This document shows, piece by piece, positions 49,666-58,809 of a DNA stretch of 64,000 nt. The notes under the pieces were generated by a model that was not told the origin of the DNA, ran no database searches, and saw only the letters and a list, made by a program, of their open reading frames with translations. A program made the translations under genes and the position numbers. How positions within the stretch are numbered: position 1 is the stretch's first letter; every line of letters starts with the position of its first letter. Source of the stretch: Solemya velum gill symbiont (GTDB lineage: Bacteria > Pseudomonadota > Gammaproteobacteria > Chromatiales > Chromatiaceae); assembly GCF_000787395.1 (NCBI RefSeq), contig NZ_JRAA01000001.1, forward strand, positions 1,054,001-1,118,000, read 5' to 3'.

Positions 49666-50001
49666 ATGGGCATAACACAACTTCAGCAGGTCACGGCTTT
49701 CGTAGCGGTCGAAGTGGATGATGAGGGGTTTCTCAAGGATTTTGATTCCTGGAGCGAATCATTTGCCGATGCAATTGCACTTGACCATGGTCTCACGCTG
49801 GATTATGAAAAGCTCCAACTGATCGGGCGTATGCGTGAAGCATATTTGCGCAACGGCAGTATTATCAGCCTGCGGAAAATGTGCCGCGAAAACGAAATTG
49901 ACAAGAAGCGTATTCAAAACCTGTTTGGCAGCTGCCTGCTGTTGTGGCGTTTGGCCGGTTTGCCCTATCCGGGTGAAGAGGCGAGGTCCTACCTCTCCTG
50001 A
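49666..50001 (+). CDS. DsrC/TusE-family protein lacking the active cysteines (RspA-like)
   Basis: DsrC/TusE-fold protein of 111 residues, the usual length. The family start is clear: VEVDDEGFLKDFDSWSESFA, then DAIALDHGLTLDYEKLQLIG, RMREAY and the C-terminal LAGLPYPGEE. In DsrC and TusE the C-terminal arm carries a cysteine in the position after P-x-P-x-G and, in DsrC, a second one 11 residues earlier. Here these positions are Glu (PYPGEE) and Trp (LLLWRLAGLP). The only cysteines are in RKMCREN and FGSCLLLW. A persulfide-carrier role is therefore unlikely. Cysteine-free DsrC-like proteins have been proposed to be regulatory (RspA). It is divergent from a CysB-type regulator and followed by a strong terminator. 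Confidence 0.88.
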   Translation: MGITQLQQVTAFVAVEVDDEGFLKDFDSWSESFADAIALDHGLTLDYEKLQLIGRMREAYLRNGSIISLRKMCRENEIDKKRIQNLFGSCLLLWRLAGLPYPGEEARSYLS

Positions 50002-50055
50002 TTAACGACCGGGTGTGGCATCCGGACCTGATAGATTTCCACTTTTGAGTATTTC

Positions 50056-50093
50056 AGGGAGTGCTGCGCAAGCAGCACTCCCTTTTTCTTTTT
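50056..50093 (+). terminator. Strong terminator after the DsrC-like gene
   Basis: A 12-bp perfect stem AGGGAGTGCTGC with a GCAA-type loop region is followed by a T-rich tract (TTTTTCTTTTT). It ends the single-gene transcript and isolates it from the signalling gene at 50284. The remaining 190 bp before that gene show no clear promoter. Confidence 0.92.
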
Positions 50094-50283
50094 GTGATCA
50101 TCAATCTGAGCCAATGGCTTAACAATTATTGTCTTGAAAAGTATTGCTGGCAAGAGTTCGTAAAACCCTGCACCATAGAACTGACATATAGTTGTTAAGG
50201 CAGTTCAGCTATAGACAATATTCCAGATCCTGTTTTTTTCCTGGCTGAGACGAACAGACAGATACAAGGATCCTGAGGGGACA

Positions 50284-53200
50284 ATGGCACAACTCCAGCT
50301 CGCTGATATTCTTACATTCCCCGTTGTCACTGTGACGCCGGACCGACCTGTGCATGATGCCTTGTCTCTGATGCGTGAACGTATGATCAGCTCCCTTGTG
50401 GTTGTTGACGGAGATCGGCCTGTCGGTATCTTTACCGAGCGAGACGCCGTACTGCTGACCTATCGTCATCTGAATGCCGAAAACATCCTTGTTGGCGAGG
50501 TGATGAGCAAGCCTCCCCTCACTGCTCTGCCAGGCGTTGATTACCATCAAGGCTATGGCCTGATCACCGCACAGCAGGTCCGTCATCTCATCATCGTGAA
50601 TCAACAGGGTGAGCTGGCAGGCATTGTCAGCGAAGGTGATTTTCTGAAACATCTGAGCACCGATTTCCTGGTGCGTTTCAAGGAAGTCGGTGCGGTGATG
50701 GTTGAGAACGTTGTTACCTTCCCCGGAGATGCCACGGTGGATGATGCGGTCTGTTTGATGAGGCGTGAAAACATCTCTTGCATCGTGGTCGAAGAGCAGG
50801 CGCAGCCACTGGGTATCTTCACGGAGCGGGACCTGGTGCGGCTTGCAGCAATACCTGGGCAGACGTTTGACATTCCGCTGGTTGAGGTCATGACCCGTCC
50901 GGTCTGCAGGGTAACTGTCGATACTGCTTTAAATGATGCCATACAGGAGATGGATACAAGGTGTATCCGGCGTCTGGTCGTGGTTGATGCCAAGGGATGT
51001 ATCGTGGGACTGGTGACGCGCCACGATATCGTCAAGCAGCTCTACAACCGCCACGTAGAACACTTGCAGGAGACCCTGGATCTGCGCGAGAGTGAGCTCA
51101 CAGAGGTGCGAGCCGAACTCAAGGTGGAGCGTGAACTGAGACGCACCGAGGAGCGCCTGGCAGAGTCCCAGCGGTTAACCCGTATTGGCAGTTGGGAACT
51201 GAAGTATGAAACGGGCGAACTCTGGTGGTCAGATGAGACTTTCAATATCTTCGAGGTCGATCCCCGGCAGTTCGAATCCACGTACGAGGCCTTTCTCAAC
51301 GAGTTGCATCCTGATGATCGACACCTGGTTAACCAGGCGTACACAGAATCAGTAGCTAACCATACCCCATACGATATCGTTCATCCTCTGCATTTCAAGG
51401 ATGGCAGGGTCAAATATGTCAACGAGCGCTGCGAGACCTTCTATGACGATGCGGGCAAGCCTCTGCGCTCCGTCGGAACCGTACAGGACATCACCGAGCG
51501 CGAGCAGGCGCAACAACTGTTGAGCGAAAGTCAGGCACGTTACCAGAGCTACTTTATCCACGCGAATAACGCGATTCTCATTTTCGATCCGGAAGGTGAC
51601 CTTATTCTGGACGCCAACCCCAAGGCCTGCGAGCTGCTGGAATACGGACATGATGAGTTACTGCACACTTCTGTATCCAGCTTTCATCCCGATGAAATGG
51701 AGGCTTTGGAGGTGTTTGTAAAAGCCGTTTTCAGTGAAGGGAATGCGGTCACCGAGGAGCTGACTTGCCTGACCAAAAGCCGTCAACGAATTTCAGCCAT
51801 TATTACTGGAGCTGTTATACCTTATGAGGGGAACACGGCGGTGTTGGCTGTGGTGCAGGACGTTAGTGATCGTGTCCGGCTTGAGGAGAGTCTTGCTCAC
51901 TCAGAGTTGATGTATCGCCAACTCTTCGAGCGTACCGGCACCGGTATGACAGTGGTCGAGGCCGATGGCACCTTCTCCCTGGTCAACCAGGATTTCGCCA
52001 AACTGGCCGATAGTGTTGTAGAAGATATCATCGGTCGTTCCTATCTCGATTTTGTGGATGAGCAGGATCGAGCCCGTATAAAGTCGTACCACGACAGCCG
52101 TTTGCTGGGTGAGGAAGCGCCACTTTCATATGAATTCAGGTTTTCCACGGCGGCAGGCCGGACTGGATGGACGCTGCTGAATATTGCATTCATCTCGGAA
52201 ACCGGGCAAACGCTGGCATCTGTCATAGATGTCACCGAAACCAAGCAGGCGCATGAACGTCTGCGCCTGGCAGCCAGTGTCTTCGATAACACGGCCGAGG
52301 GAATCGTTGTGACGGATACCGATGGCAATATTATTGAGGTCAACAAGGCCTTCACGGAAATCATGGGCTATTCGCGTGAGGAAATTCTCGGTCGAAATCC
52401 GCGCATATGGCAGTCCGGGCGTCATGACATAAATTTCTACCGAAATATTTGGAAAGCACTAATCGCTACCGGGAGTTGGCGAGGTGAAATCTGGAACAGG
52501 CGCAAGGATGGTGATGTTTATCCCGGGTGGCAGAATATCAACGGTGTTTTTGACGAGGACGGGAAGCTGACCCAGTATGTGTCGGTGGTCTCCGATATCA
52601 GCCAGATCAAACAGTCACAGGAAAAACTTGACCACCTGGCACACCACGATGCACTCACCGGCCTGCCCAATCGCCTGCTGTTGAGCGAACGCCTGAAACA
52701 GGCTATTCGGCATGCTGATCGTACAGGAACTGACCTGGCGTTATTCTTTCTCGATCTGGACCATTTCAAACATATCAATGATAGCCTGGGGCATCCACTA
52801 GGGGATCAGTTATTGCAGGATGTGGCGGAGAAATTGACTCAGTCGCTACGCCGGGAAGATACCGTGGCCCGTGTCGGCGGTGATGAATTCGTGCTATTGC
52901 TGGGAAGTGTGAGCAGGCCTGAAGACATTGCCAACATGGCAGAAAAACTCTTGAAGGCTTTCAGGGCCCCCGTTTTGCTGAACGGCCATGAACTCAGTAT
53001 CGGAGCGAGCCTGGGTATCTCCCTGTACCCTCAGGATGGCAAGAGTGCGGATGAATTGTTACACAATGCCGATGCTGCGATGTACCGTGCCAAGGAAGAG
53101 GGGCGTAACAACTACCAGTTTTATACTGAAGCATTGACCCACAAAGCGTTCGAACGCGTTCTGATGGAAAACAACTTGCGCCAGGCGTTGGAAAAAGAGG

Positions 53201-53928
53201 AGTTTATTCTTCACTATCAACCCCAGCTCGACCTGCATACTGGCAAGATCGTGGGCGCAGAGGCACTGATTCGCTGGCAACAACCGCAGCTTGGCCTGAT
53301 TTCTCCTTCAAGATTTATTCCCATTGCCGAGGATTCCGGTCTCATCATGCCCATCGGTGAATGGGTGCTGCAAGAGGCGTGTTCTCAGGCCAAAAAGTGG
53401 TTAGACAAGGGTATCGACATAGGCCGGATAGCAGTCAACGTGGCCGGGCCACAACTCCAGCGCGGCAGGCTCGTTGAAGTGGTACAAGATGTACTTGCCA
53501 AATGTGGTCTGCCGGCCTCACGATTGGAGATCGAGGTGACAGAAAGCCTGCTTATGCAGAAAACTGAATCTGCGATTAAACAATTGGATGAGTTGCGTCA
53601 GCTCGGTATCGTGTTGGCGATTGATGATTTTGGTACTGGCTACTCCTCGCTCAGTTATTTGAAGCAACTGCCCATTCACAAGCTCAAGATCGATCGATCC
53701 TTTGTGCACGACATCCCGGGTGACCCTGATGACATGGCGATTGCTGATGCAGTTATCGCCTTGGGAAAAAGTCTTGGCTTAACAGTTATTGCCGAGGGTG
53801 TAGAGACACTGGAGCAGGCTGAATTTTTGCGCGGTGCAGGATGCCAGGAAGTGCAGGGCTATTTATACAGCCAGCCAGTCACGGCGGAACAGTTTGAGCA
53901 GCTGATTTCCTTACATGAACTAAAATAG
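50284..53928 (+). CDS. Multi-sensor cyclic-di-GMP protein: 4 CBS, 4 PAS, GGDEF, EAL
   Basis: Large soluble signalling protein (1214 residues), apparently cytoplasmic as no membrane segments are seen. Domains in order: four CBS motifs as two pairs (about residues 5-130 and 135-262, with FTERD in the first and third), a coiled linker, four PAS domains (about 295-395, 410-530, 540-655, 665-780), a GGDEF domain with intact VGGDEF near residue 865 and an RxxD inhibitory site (RRED) five residues before it, and an EAL domain with EALIRW near 993 and DDFGTGYSS near 1114. All catalytic motifs are present, so it could make and degrade cyclic-di-GMP, although such tandems often keep just one activity. 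CBS pairs usually bind adenine nucleotides, so the protein may link energy state to cyclic-di-GMP (inference). Confidence 0.94.
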   Translation: MAQLQLADILTFPVVTVTPDRPVHDALSLMRERMISSLVVVDGDRPVGIFTERDAVLLTYRHLNAENILVGEVMSKPPLTALPGVDYHQGYGLITAQQVRHLIIVNQQGELAGIVSEGDFLKHLSTDFLVRFKEVGAVMVENVVTFPGDATVDDAVCLMRRENISCIVVEEQAQPLGIFTERDLVRLAAIPGQTFDIPLVEVMTRPVCRVTVDTALNDAIQEMDTRCIRRLVVVDAKGCIVGLVTRHDIVKQLYNRHVEHLQETLDLRESELTEVRAELKVERELRRTEERLAESQRLTRIGSWELKYETGELWWSDETFNIFEVDPRQFESTYEAFLNELHPDDRHLVNQAYTESVANHTPYDIVHPLHFKDGRVKYVNERCETFYDDAGKPLRSVGTVQDITEREQAQQLLSESQARYQSYFIHANNAILIFDPEGDLILDANPKACELLEYGHDELLHTSVSSFHPDEMEALEVFVKAVFSEGNAVTEELTCLTKSRQRISAIITGAVIPYEGNTAVLAVVQDVSDRVRLEESLAHSELMYRQLFERTGTGMTVVEADGTFSLVNQDFAKLADSVVEDIIGRSYLDFVDEQDRARIKSYHDSRLLGEEAPLSYEFRFSTAAGRTGWTLLNIAFISETGQTLASVIDVTETKQAHERLRLAASVFDNTAEGIVVTDTDGNIIEVNKAFTEIMGYSREEILGRNPRIWQSGRHDINFYRNIWKALIATGSWRGEIWNRRKDGDVYPGWQNINGVFDEDGKLTQYVSVVSDISQIKQSQEKLDHLAHHDALTGLPNRLLLSERLKQAIRHADRTGTDLALFFLDLDHFKHINDSLGHPLGDQLLQDVAEKLTQSLRREDTVARVGGDEFVLLLGSVSRPEDIANMAEKLLKAFRAPVLLNGHELSIGASLGISLYPQDGKSADELLHNADAAMYRAKEEGRNNYQFYTEALTHKAFERVLMENNLRQALEKEEFILHYQPQLDLHTGKIVGAEALIRWQQPQLGLISPSRFIPIAEDSGLIMPIGEWVLQEACSQAKKWLDKGIDIGRIAVNVAGPQLQRGRLVEVVQDVLAKCGLPASRLEIEVTESLLMQKTESAIKQLDELRQLGIVLAIDDFGTGYSSLSYLKQLPIHKLKIDRSFVHDIPGDPDDMAIADAVIALGKSLGLTVIAEGVETLEQAEFLRGAGCQEVQGYLYSQPVTAEQFEQLISLHELK

Positions 53929-53939
53929 TGGCAATCTCC

Positions 53940-54671
53940 CTATAGCTTTTCTTCAAGCAACGGACGCATGGCGTGCAGCATGTTTGCAAACAGGTGCTTG
54001 TTTTCACCCTCAAGCTGCGCCAGCAGCTGTTTCATCGACTCCCTCTGTGTTGGCATTGAAAAGCATGCCGGACAGGAGTCCGGGATGACAGGCAGTTTTG
54101 CACTATTGGCAAAATCAGCCATCTGGTTTTCACGCGCATAGGCGAGTGGACGGATGATGCGCACATCTCCCTCCCTGTTGGTGTAATTCGCCTTCATGGT
54201 ACGCAGTTGACCGCCGTGAAATATTGACATCAGCAGGCTTTCTGCAAGGTCATCAAGGTGCTGTGCCAGCGCCAGCACGTTATAGCCTTCTTTGCGACAG
54301 GTCGAGTACATGATTCCGCGCTTCATACGTGAGCAGTAGGCGCAGAAAGAGTCGCCATCCATGTTCTGTTTTGCCTGCTCCATGATCGGCTGTTCAGCGT
54401 AGTGCCAGGGCACACCGATGCGGGTGTAATATTCAGTCAGTGAGTGTGGGTCAAAGCCTTCGACTTCCGGATCGACCGTCAGTACCCCAAGATCAAATTT
54501 AACCGGTGCATAGCTTTGCAGGTGGCCAAGGATGTGTAGCAGCGAGAGCGAATCCTTACCGCCGGAGACACCCAGCAGGATTCTGTCGCCGTCGCGGATC
54601 ATGTCATAATCGGCTATCGCACGGCCGACCTTGCGCAACAGGGATTTTGGAGGTTTGAGGTAACTTGTCAT
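53940..54671 (-). CDS. TtcA-family PP-loop tRNA thiolase
   Basis: ATP-pyrophosphatase of the TtcA group, which makes 2-thiocytidine at position 32 of certain tRNAs using an Fe-S cluster. The PP-loop is LLGVSGGKDSLSLL; two Cys pairs, FCAYCSRMKRG and DSCPACFSMPTQRE, are in the positions that hold the cluster. At 243 residues it is shorter than E. coli TtcA (about 311), missing part of both ends, so it may be a TtcA-like paralogue rather than the true enzyme. It is convergent with the signalling gene and divergent from the paraslipin gene. Confidence 0.88.
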   Translation of the reverse strand: MTSYLKPPKSLLRKVGRAIADYDMIRDGDRILLGVSGGKDSLSLLHILGHLQSYAPVKFDLGVLTVDPEVEGFDPHSLTEYYTRIGVPWHYAEQPIMEQAKQNMDGDSFCAYCSRMKRGIMYSTCRKEGYNVLALAQHLDDLAESLLMSIFHGGQLRTMKANYTNREGDVRIIRPLAYARENQMADFANSAKLPVIPDSCPACFSMPTQRESMKQLLAQLEGENKHLFANMLHAMRPLLEEKL

Positions 54672-54797
54672 ATTGCTGTGCTATGGTATCTGTGATTGCC
54701 ATAAAATGAAATCAGTGTCGCTTGGAACGGTAGTTTCAACCGCAAATAATCGCTGCTTTGTTCCAGAAAGTCATCATCAATAGGAGAGACAGGAAAA

Positions 54798-55727
54798 ATG
54801 GGTATGGAAATGGAGATGTTTACTGTTGTCACCGTCGTACTTGCCTTCGTTATCGTCATGCTTGGCGCGAAGCGAGTGCCGCAGGGATCTGAGTACACGG
54901 TTGAAAGGCTGGGGAAGTACACCCGCACGCTCAAGCCCGGTTTTCATGTCATTATTCCGATCATCGATGGCATTGGTGCCAAGATGAACATGATGGAACA
55001 GGTACTGGATGTGCCGTCGCAGGAGGTAATCACGCGCGATAACGCAATGGTCACAGCTGACGGCGTGGTTTTTTTCCAGGTGATGGATGCTGCCAGTGCC
55101 GCCTACAAGGTTAACGATATGTACCGCGCCATCCTGCAGATGGCAATGACCAATATTAGAACGGTACTTGGCTCGATGGATCTTGACGAGTTGCTCTCCA
55201 ATCGTGATGCGATCAACTCACGCCTACTGTCGGTTGTCGATGAGGCGGCCGGAACATGGGGCATCAAGATTACGCGTATCGAGATCAAGGATATCAATCC
55301 ACCGCAAGACCTGGTCGAGGCGATGGGTCGCCAGATGAAAGCCGAGCGTGAAAAACGTGCCAACATTCTCGATGCCGAGGGTTTTCGCCAGGCGGAAATT
55401 CTGCGTGCAGAAGGTGAAAAGCAGTCGCAGATACTGCATGCAGAGGGTGAGCGTGAAGCAGCCTTCCGTGAGGCCGAGGGTCGCGAGCGCCTGGCGCAGG
55501 CTGAAGCGAAGGCGACCGAGGTGGTCTCAGACGCGATCTCGAAAGGTGATGTCAATGCGATCAATTACTTCATCGCCCAGAAATATACCGAGGCATTGCA
55601 GACCATAGGAACGGCCGAGAACCAGAAACTGATCATGATTCCACTCGAAGCCTCGAGCCTGATAGGTTCAATTGGCGGCATCGCCGAAGTGGCCAAAACT
55701 GCACTTGCTGAGAAAAAGGAAGCCTGA
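54798..55727 (+). CDS. qmcA: SPFH/Band 7 paraslipin (QmcA-type)
   Basis: Membrane-bound stomatin-like scaffold that forms lipid-microdomain assemblies. One N-terminal membrane helix (EMFTVVTVVLAFVIVMLG) is followed by the SPFH domain (VPQGSEYTVERLGKYTRTL, then DVPSQEVITRDNAMVTADGV) and a long Glu/Ala-rich coiled coil with repeated AEGE, AEGFRQAEILRAEGEKQ (cut at EILRAEGEKQ) and LAQAEAKATE. The end (LIMIPLEASSLIGSIGG) is typical. The length is 309. It overlaps its partner NfeD-type gene by one base. Confidence 0.94.
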   Translation: MGMEMEMFTVVTVVLAFVIVMLGAKRVPQGSEYTVERLGKYTRTLKPGFHVIIPIIDGIGAKMNMMEQVLDVPSQEVITRDNAMVTADGVVFFQVMDAASAAYKVNDMYRAILQMAMTNIRTVLGSMDLDELLSNRDAINSRLLSVVDEAAGTWGIKITRIEIKDINPPQDLVEAMGRQMKAEREKRANILDAEGFRQAEILRAEGEKQSQILHAEGEREAAFREAEGRERLAQAEAKATEVVSDAISKGDVNAINYFIAQKYTEALQTIGTAENQKLIMIPLEASSLIGSIGGIAEVAKTALAEKKEA

Positions 55728-56176
55728 TGATGGAAGGATTGTTCGATTCCATGAACTGGTGGCACTGGCTTATCGTTGCCGTGCTGTTTCTGATAATGGA
55801 GATATTCTCACCCGCAGCCTTCTTTATGTGGTTGGGCTTCGCGGCAGCAATCACAGCACTGGCTGCGCTCGCGATCGAAATGAGCTGGGAGATGGAGTTC
55901 TTGCTGTTCGCGGTGCTGAGTGTCGCTTCGATTCTTATCGGTCGTAGCTGGTTCAAGCGTCACCCGATCGAGAGCGAGCAGCCTGCACTGAATGAGCGCG
56001 GTGTCGAGTTGGTCGGGAAAATGGCTGTTGTTGAGACCCCGATCGTCAACGGTACCGGGCGTATTCACCTTGGTGAAACCACATGGAAAGTGACCGGGCC
56101 TGATGCGGCTACCGGTCAGAAGGTTCGTATCATTGGATCACAAGGCTCGACACTAAAGGTCGAATTGATCGACTGA
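55727..56176 (+). CDS. NfeD-family membrane protein
   Basis: Short NfeD protein (149 residues) that normally pairs with a paraslipin. There are three hydrophobic segments: WWHWLIVAVLFLIMEIF, FMWLGFAAAITALAALAI and FLLFAVLSVASILI. The C-terminal OB-fold part contains GVELVGKMAVVETPIVNGTG and LGETTWKVTGPDAATGQ. The start ATG shares its A with the upstream TGA; a second ATG follows directly. This gene and the SPFH gene correspond to the E. coli ybbK-ybbL (qmcA-nfeD) pair. Confidence 0.9.
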   Translation: MMEGLFDSMNWWHWLIVAVLFLIMEIFSPAAFFMWLGFAAAITALAALAIEMSWEMEFLLFAVLSVASILIGRSWFKRHPIESEQPALNERGVELVGKMAVVETPIVNGTGRIHLGETTWKVTGPDAATGQKVRIIGSQGSTLKVELID

Positions 56177-56191
56177 ACAGGAAGATAGAAT

Positions 56192-57970
56192 ATGACACAT
56201 GACCAGTGGCTGATCAGCGCTGTTCTGCTCCTGTTGTTCATCATGTTTGCCTGGGGGCGCTGGAGGCATGACCTGGTTGCCATGTCCGCACTGGTCTTTT
56301 CAACGCTTCTTGGGCTGGTACCTGTTGAGCAGGCATTCTCCGGATTTGGTCACCCGGCGGTGATAACAGTTGCTGCCGTGCTGATCATCAGTCATGCACT
56401 CAAGCGTGCCGGTGTTGTAGACCTGATTACCGGCGGTCTTGCTCCGCTGACAAAACATCCGATGTTGCATATTGCATCCCTGACTCTGGTGGTGACGGTG
56501 GCATCGGCATTCATGAATAATGTTGGTGCGCTGGCACTGATGCTGCCTGTTGCAATTGCAACAGCGAAACAGCAAGGACGTTCACCGGCAATGCTCCTGA
56601 TGCCGTTAGCCTTCGGCAGCATCCTCGGTGGTATGACAACCCTGATCGGTACGCCGCCGAATATTATTATCGCTACAATGCGTTCCGACCTGACTGGCGA
56701 GGCGGCTTTCAAACTGTTCGACTTTGCGTGGGTAGGATTGCCCGTGGCAGTTGCCGGCTTTCTTTTTGTCATCATTATCGGCTGGCGACTGTTGCCCAGG
56801 GAGAGACTCGAAAAAAATATTCCCGATCAGCTGTTTGATGTGGGTGATTACCTGACTGAACTCGAGATACTTCCCGAGTCGCCGCTGATAGGGCGTTACC
56901 TGCGGCCGGTCATGCTCGAAGAGGGATGGGATATCCAGTTGGTCGGTCTGCTAGGTAAGGCGCAGGGCGTGCAACCTATGCCACCGGGTTTTCGTTTTCA
57001 GGAAGGAGATGTCCTGATTGCTTCAGGAAAAGCGGAGGATCTGCAGCCGGTACTGGATAGTTACGGACTGCAGCTGAGGGCAGCATCGGCAAGTGATGTT
57101 GAACATATTGATCCCCAGGAACTCGAATTTTTCGAGGGTATCGTATCGGCCCAGTCAAAACTGGTGAATCGTAATGTCAGGTTTCTGCGCAGGGAGAGTG
57201 GTGACAATCTTTCGCTGGTCGGGCTTTCTCGACATGGTGAAAACTTGCGCAAGCGCCTGCGTCACATCCGCTTCAGGATAGGTGACGTTCTGTTGCTGCA
57301 GGGGCGGCGTGACGAAATGGATGAGCAGTTGCAGCGCCTCTCTCTGTTGCCGCTTGCGCCAAGGGATATCTCACTGGGGCAACGCAGAAATGCCAGCTTG
57401 TCGCTAATAATTTTTATTGTCGCTATCTGTCTTGGTCTGTTCGAGCTGATGCCGCTGTACCTCGCCTTTCTGCTCGCTATATTCGGCTATATTGTGATTG
57501 GCATGCTACCGGTGCATCAACTCTATGATGAAGTCGACTGGCCAGTGATTGTCCTGCTGGGTGCCATGATTCCTGTCGGCAAGTCACTTGAAACCACCGG
57601 TATGACAGAACTGGTTGCAAGCAACCTGACTGGTTGGTCTGAAGGAATGGCGCTTTACTGGATAATTGCGCTGGTACTGGTGGTGACAATGTTCATGTCC
57701 GATATCATCAATAATGCGGCTACGGCACTGGTAATGGCACCAATTGCGGTCGGTATCAGCCAGCAACTGGGTGTTTCTGCCGACGGCTTTTTGATGGCAG
57801 TGGCGGTGGGCGCATCCTGCGCTTTTTTGACCCCGATCGGGCATCAGTCAAATACCCTTGTCATGGGCCCTGGCGGTTACAAGTTCAGCGATTACTGGCG
57901 TATGGGTTTGCCGCTCGAGGTGATAATCGTAGCCGTGGCGGTGCCGTTGATTATGATGGTGTGGTTTTAA
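56192..57970 (+). CDS. SLC13-family anion transporter with two RCK-C (TrkA-C) domains
   Basis: Inner-membrane transporter of the divalent anion/Na+ symporter (SLC13/ArsB-like) group, commonly sulfate-, thiosulfate- or dicarboxylate-specific in other bacteria; the substrate is unknown here. The 592 residues comprise two membrane halves. The first carries AFMNNVGALALMLPVAIATA and MTTLIGTPPNIIIATMRS, the second MFMSDIINNAATALVMAPIA and ASCAFLTPIGHQSNTLVMGP. Between them (about 210-385) lie two TrkA-C regulatory domains (LLGKAQGVQPMPPGFRFQEG; LVGLSRHGENLRKRLRHIRF). The gene is 15 bp after nfeD, so the three genes may form one operon. Confidence 0.9.
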   Translation: MTHDQWLISAVLLLLFIMFAWGRWRHDLVAMSALVFSTLLGLVPVEQAFSGFGHPAVITVAAVLIISHALKRAGVVDLITGGLAPLTKHPMLHIASLTLVVTVASAFMNNVGALALMLPVAIATAKQQGRSPAMLLMPLAFGSILGGMTTLIGTPPNIIIATMRSDLTGEAAFKLFDFAWVGLPVAVAGFLFVIIIGWRLLPRERLEKNIPDQLFDVGDYLTELEILPESPLIGRYLRPVMLEEGWDIQLVGLLGKAQGVQPMPPGFRFQEGDVLIASGKAEDLQPVLDSYGLQLRAASASDVEHIDPQELEFFEGIVSAQSKLVNRNVRFLRRESGDNLSLVGLSRHGENLRKRLRHIRFRIGDVLLLQGRRDEMDEQLQRLSLLPLAPRDISLGQRRNASLSLIIFIVAICLGLFELMPLYLAFLLAIFGYIVIGMLPVHQLYDEVDWPVIVLLGAMIPVGKSLETTGMTELVASNLTGWSEGMALYWIIALVLVVTMFMSDIINNAATALVMAPIAVGISQQLGVSADGFLMAVAVGASCAFLTPIGHQSNTLVMGPGGYKFSDYWRMGLPLEVIIVAVAVPLIMMVWF

Positions 57971-58015
57971 TAAAAAAGTATAAAGCCTGACTTATTACAA
58001 AAAAGGAGAATGAGG

Positions 58016-58789
58016 ATGAAGCGACTGATTACAGTGATGACGCTTTTGTTGGCAATGCCGGTTCAGGCAGAAGTTCAAACAAAGACGGTGGAATACGAAC
58101 ATGATGGGGAAAAACTGACCGGTCACCTCTACTGGGATGATGCAAAGAAGGGCAATGGTCCTGGCGTCATGGTGATACACGCCTGGTGGGGTCTGAACGA
58201 TTATGCAAAAACAAGAGCACGTATGCTGGCAGAGGCGGGATATGTTGCTTTTGCGGCTGATATGTACGGTACCGGAAAAGTTACTGATAAACCAGCCCAG
58301 GCGAAAGAGTGGATGTTGGAAGTGACTGCAGATGTCGATGGATGGCAGGAGCGTGCAGCGCTTGGACTTGAGCAGCTCAAGAAGAGTGGCCTGGTTGATC
58401 CGCAGCGAATGGCTGCCATCGGCTATTGCTTTGGCGGTGGTACGATCTTACAAATGGCCTATTCAGGCACGGAAGCGAAAGCTGTAGTCGGTTATCATGC
58501 CTCGCTTCCTGCGGCACCGGAATCGGTCAAGGGTAAGATTGGTACGAAAGTCATGATGTTTCATGGCCACGGTGATAAGTTCGTCGCCCCCGAGGTTGTC
58601 AGCAATTTTCAGAACAAGCTGGAAGAGGCAGATGCGGACTGGGAAATGGTGATCTTTGGTGGTGACGTCAGGCACTCATTTACCAATCCGGATGCTGCTA
58701 AATATGGTATTGAGAACCTGAAGTATGATGCAGATGCGGATGCCGCATCCTGGCAGCGTACCCTTGAATTATTTAAACAGACTTTATAA
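58016..58789 (+). CDS. Exported dienelactone hydrolase-family protein
   Basis: Alpha/beta hydrolase of the dienelactone hydrolase family with a signal peptide (MKRLITVMTLLLAMPVQA). The start is set at the second ATG, 58016, because AAAAGGAG lies seven bases upstream; the ATG at 58010 is too close to it. The catalytic triad is visible as Cys in IGYCFGGG, Asp in FHGHGDKFVAP and His in VRHSFTNPDA. The length is about 257 residues. The natural substrate is unknown; periplasmic DLH proteins are common in marine Gammaproteobacteria (recalled). Confidence 0.9.
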   Translation: MKRLITVMTLLLAMPVQAEVQTKTVEYEHDGEKLTGHLYWDDAKKGNGPGVMVIHAWWGLNDYAKTRARMLAEAGYVAFAADMYGTGKVTDKPAQAKEWMLEVTADVDGWQERAALGLEQLKKSGLVDPQRMAAIGYCFGGGTILQMAYSGTEAKAVVGYHASLPAAPESVKGKIGTKVMMFHGHGDKFVAPEVVSNFQNKLEEADADWEMVIFGGDVRHSFTNPDAAKYGIENLKYDADADAASWQRTLELFKQTL

Positions 58790-58809
58790 ACCGGTAGGAG
58801 AAAAAACTA

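Noticed and set aside
54668-54934. 88-residue minus-strand frame between ttcA-like and qmcA genes
   Set aside because: It overlaps the start of the clear qmcA gene, has no motif and no ribosome site.
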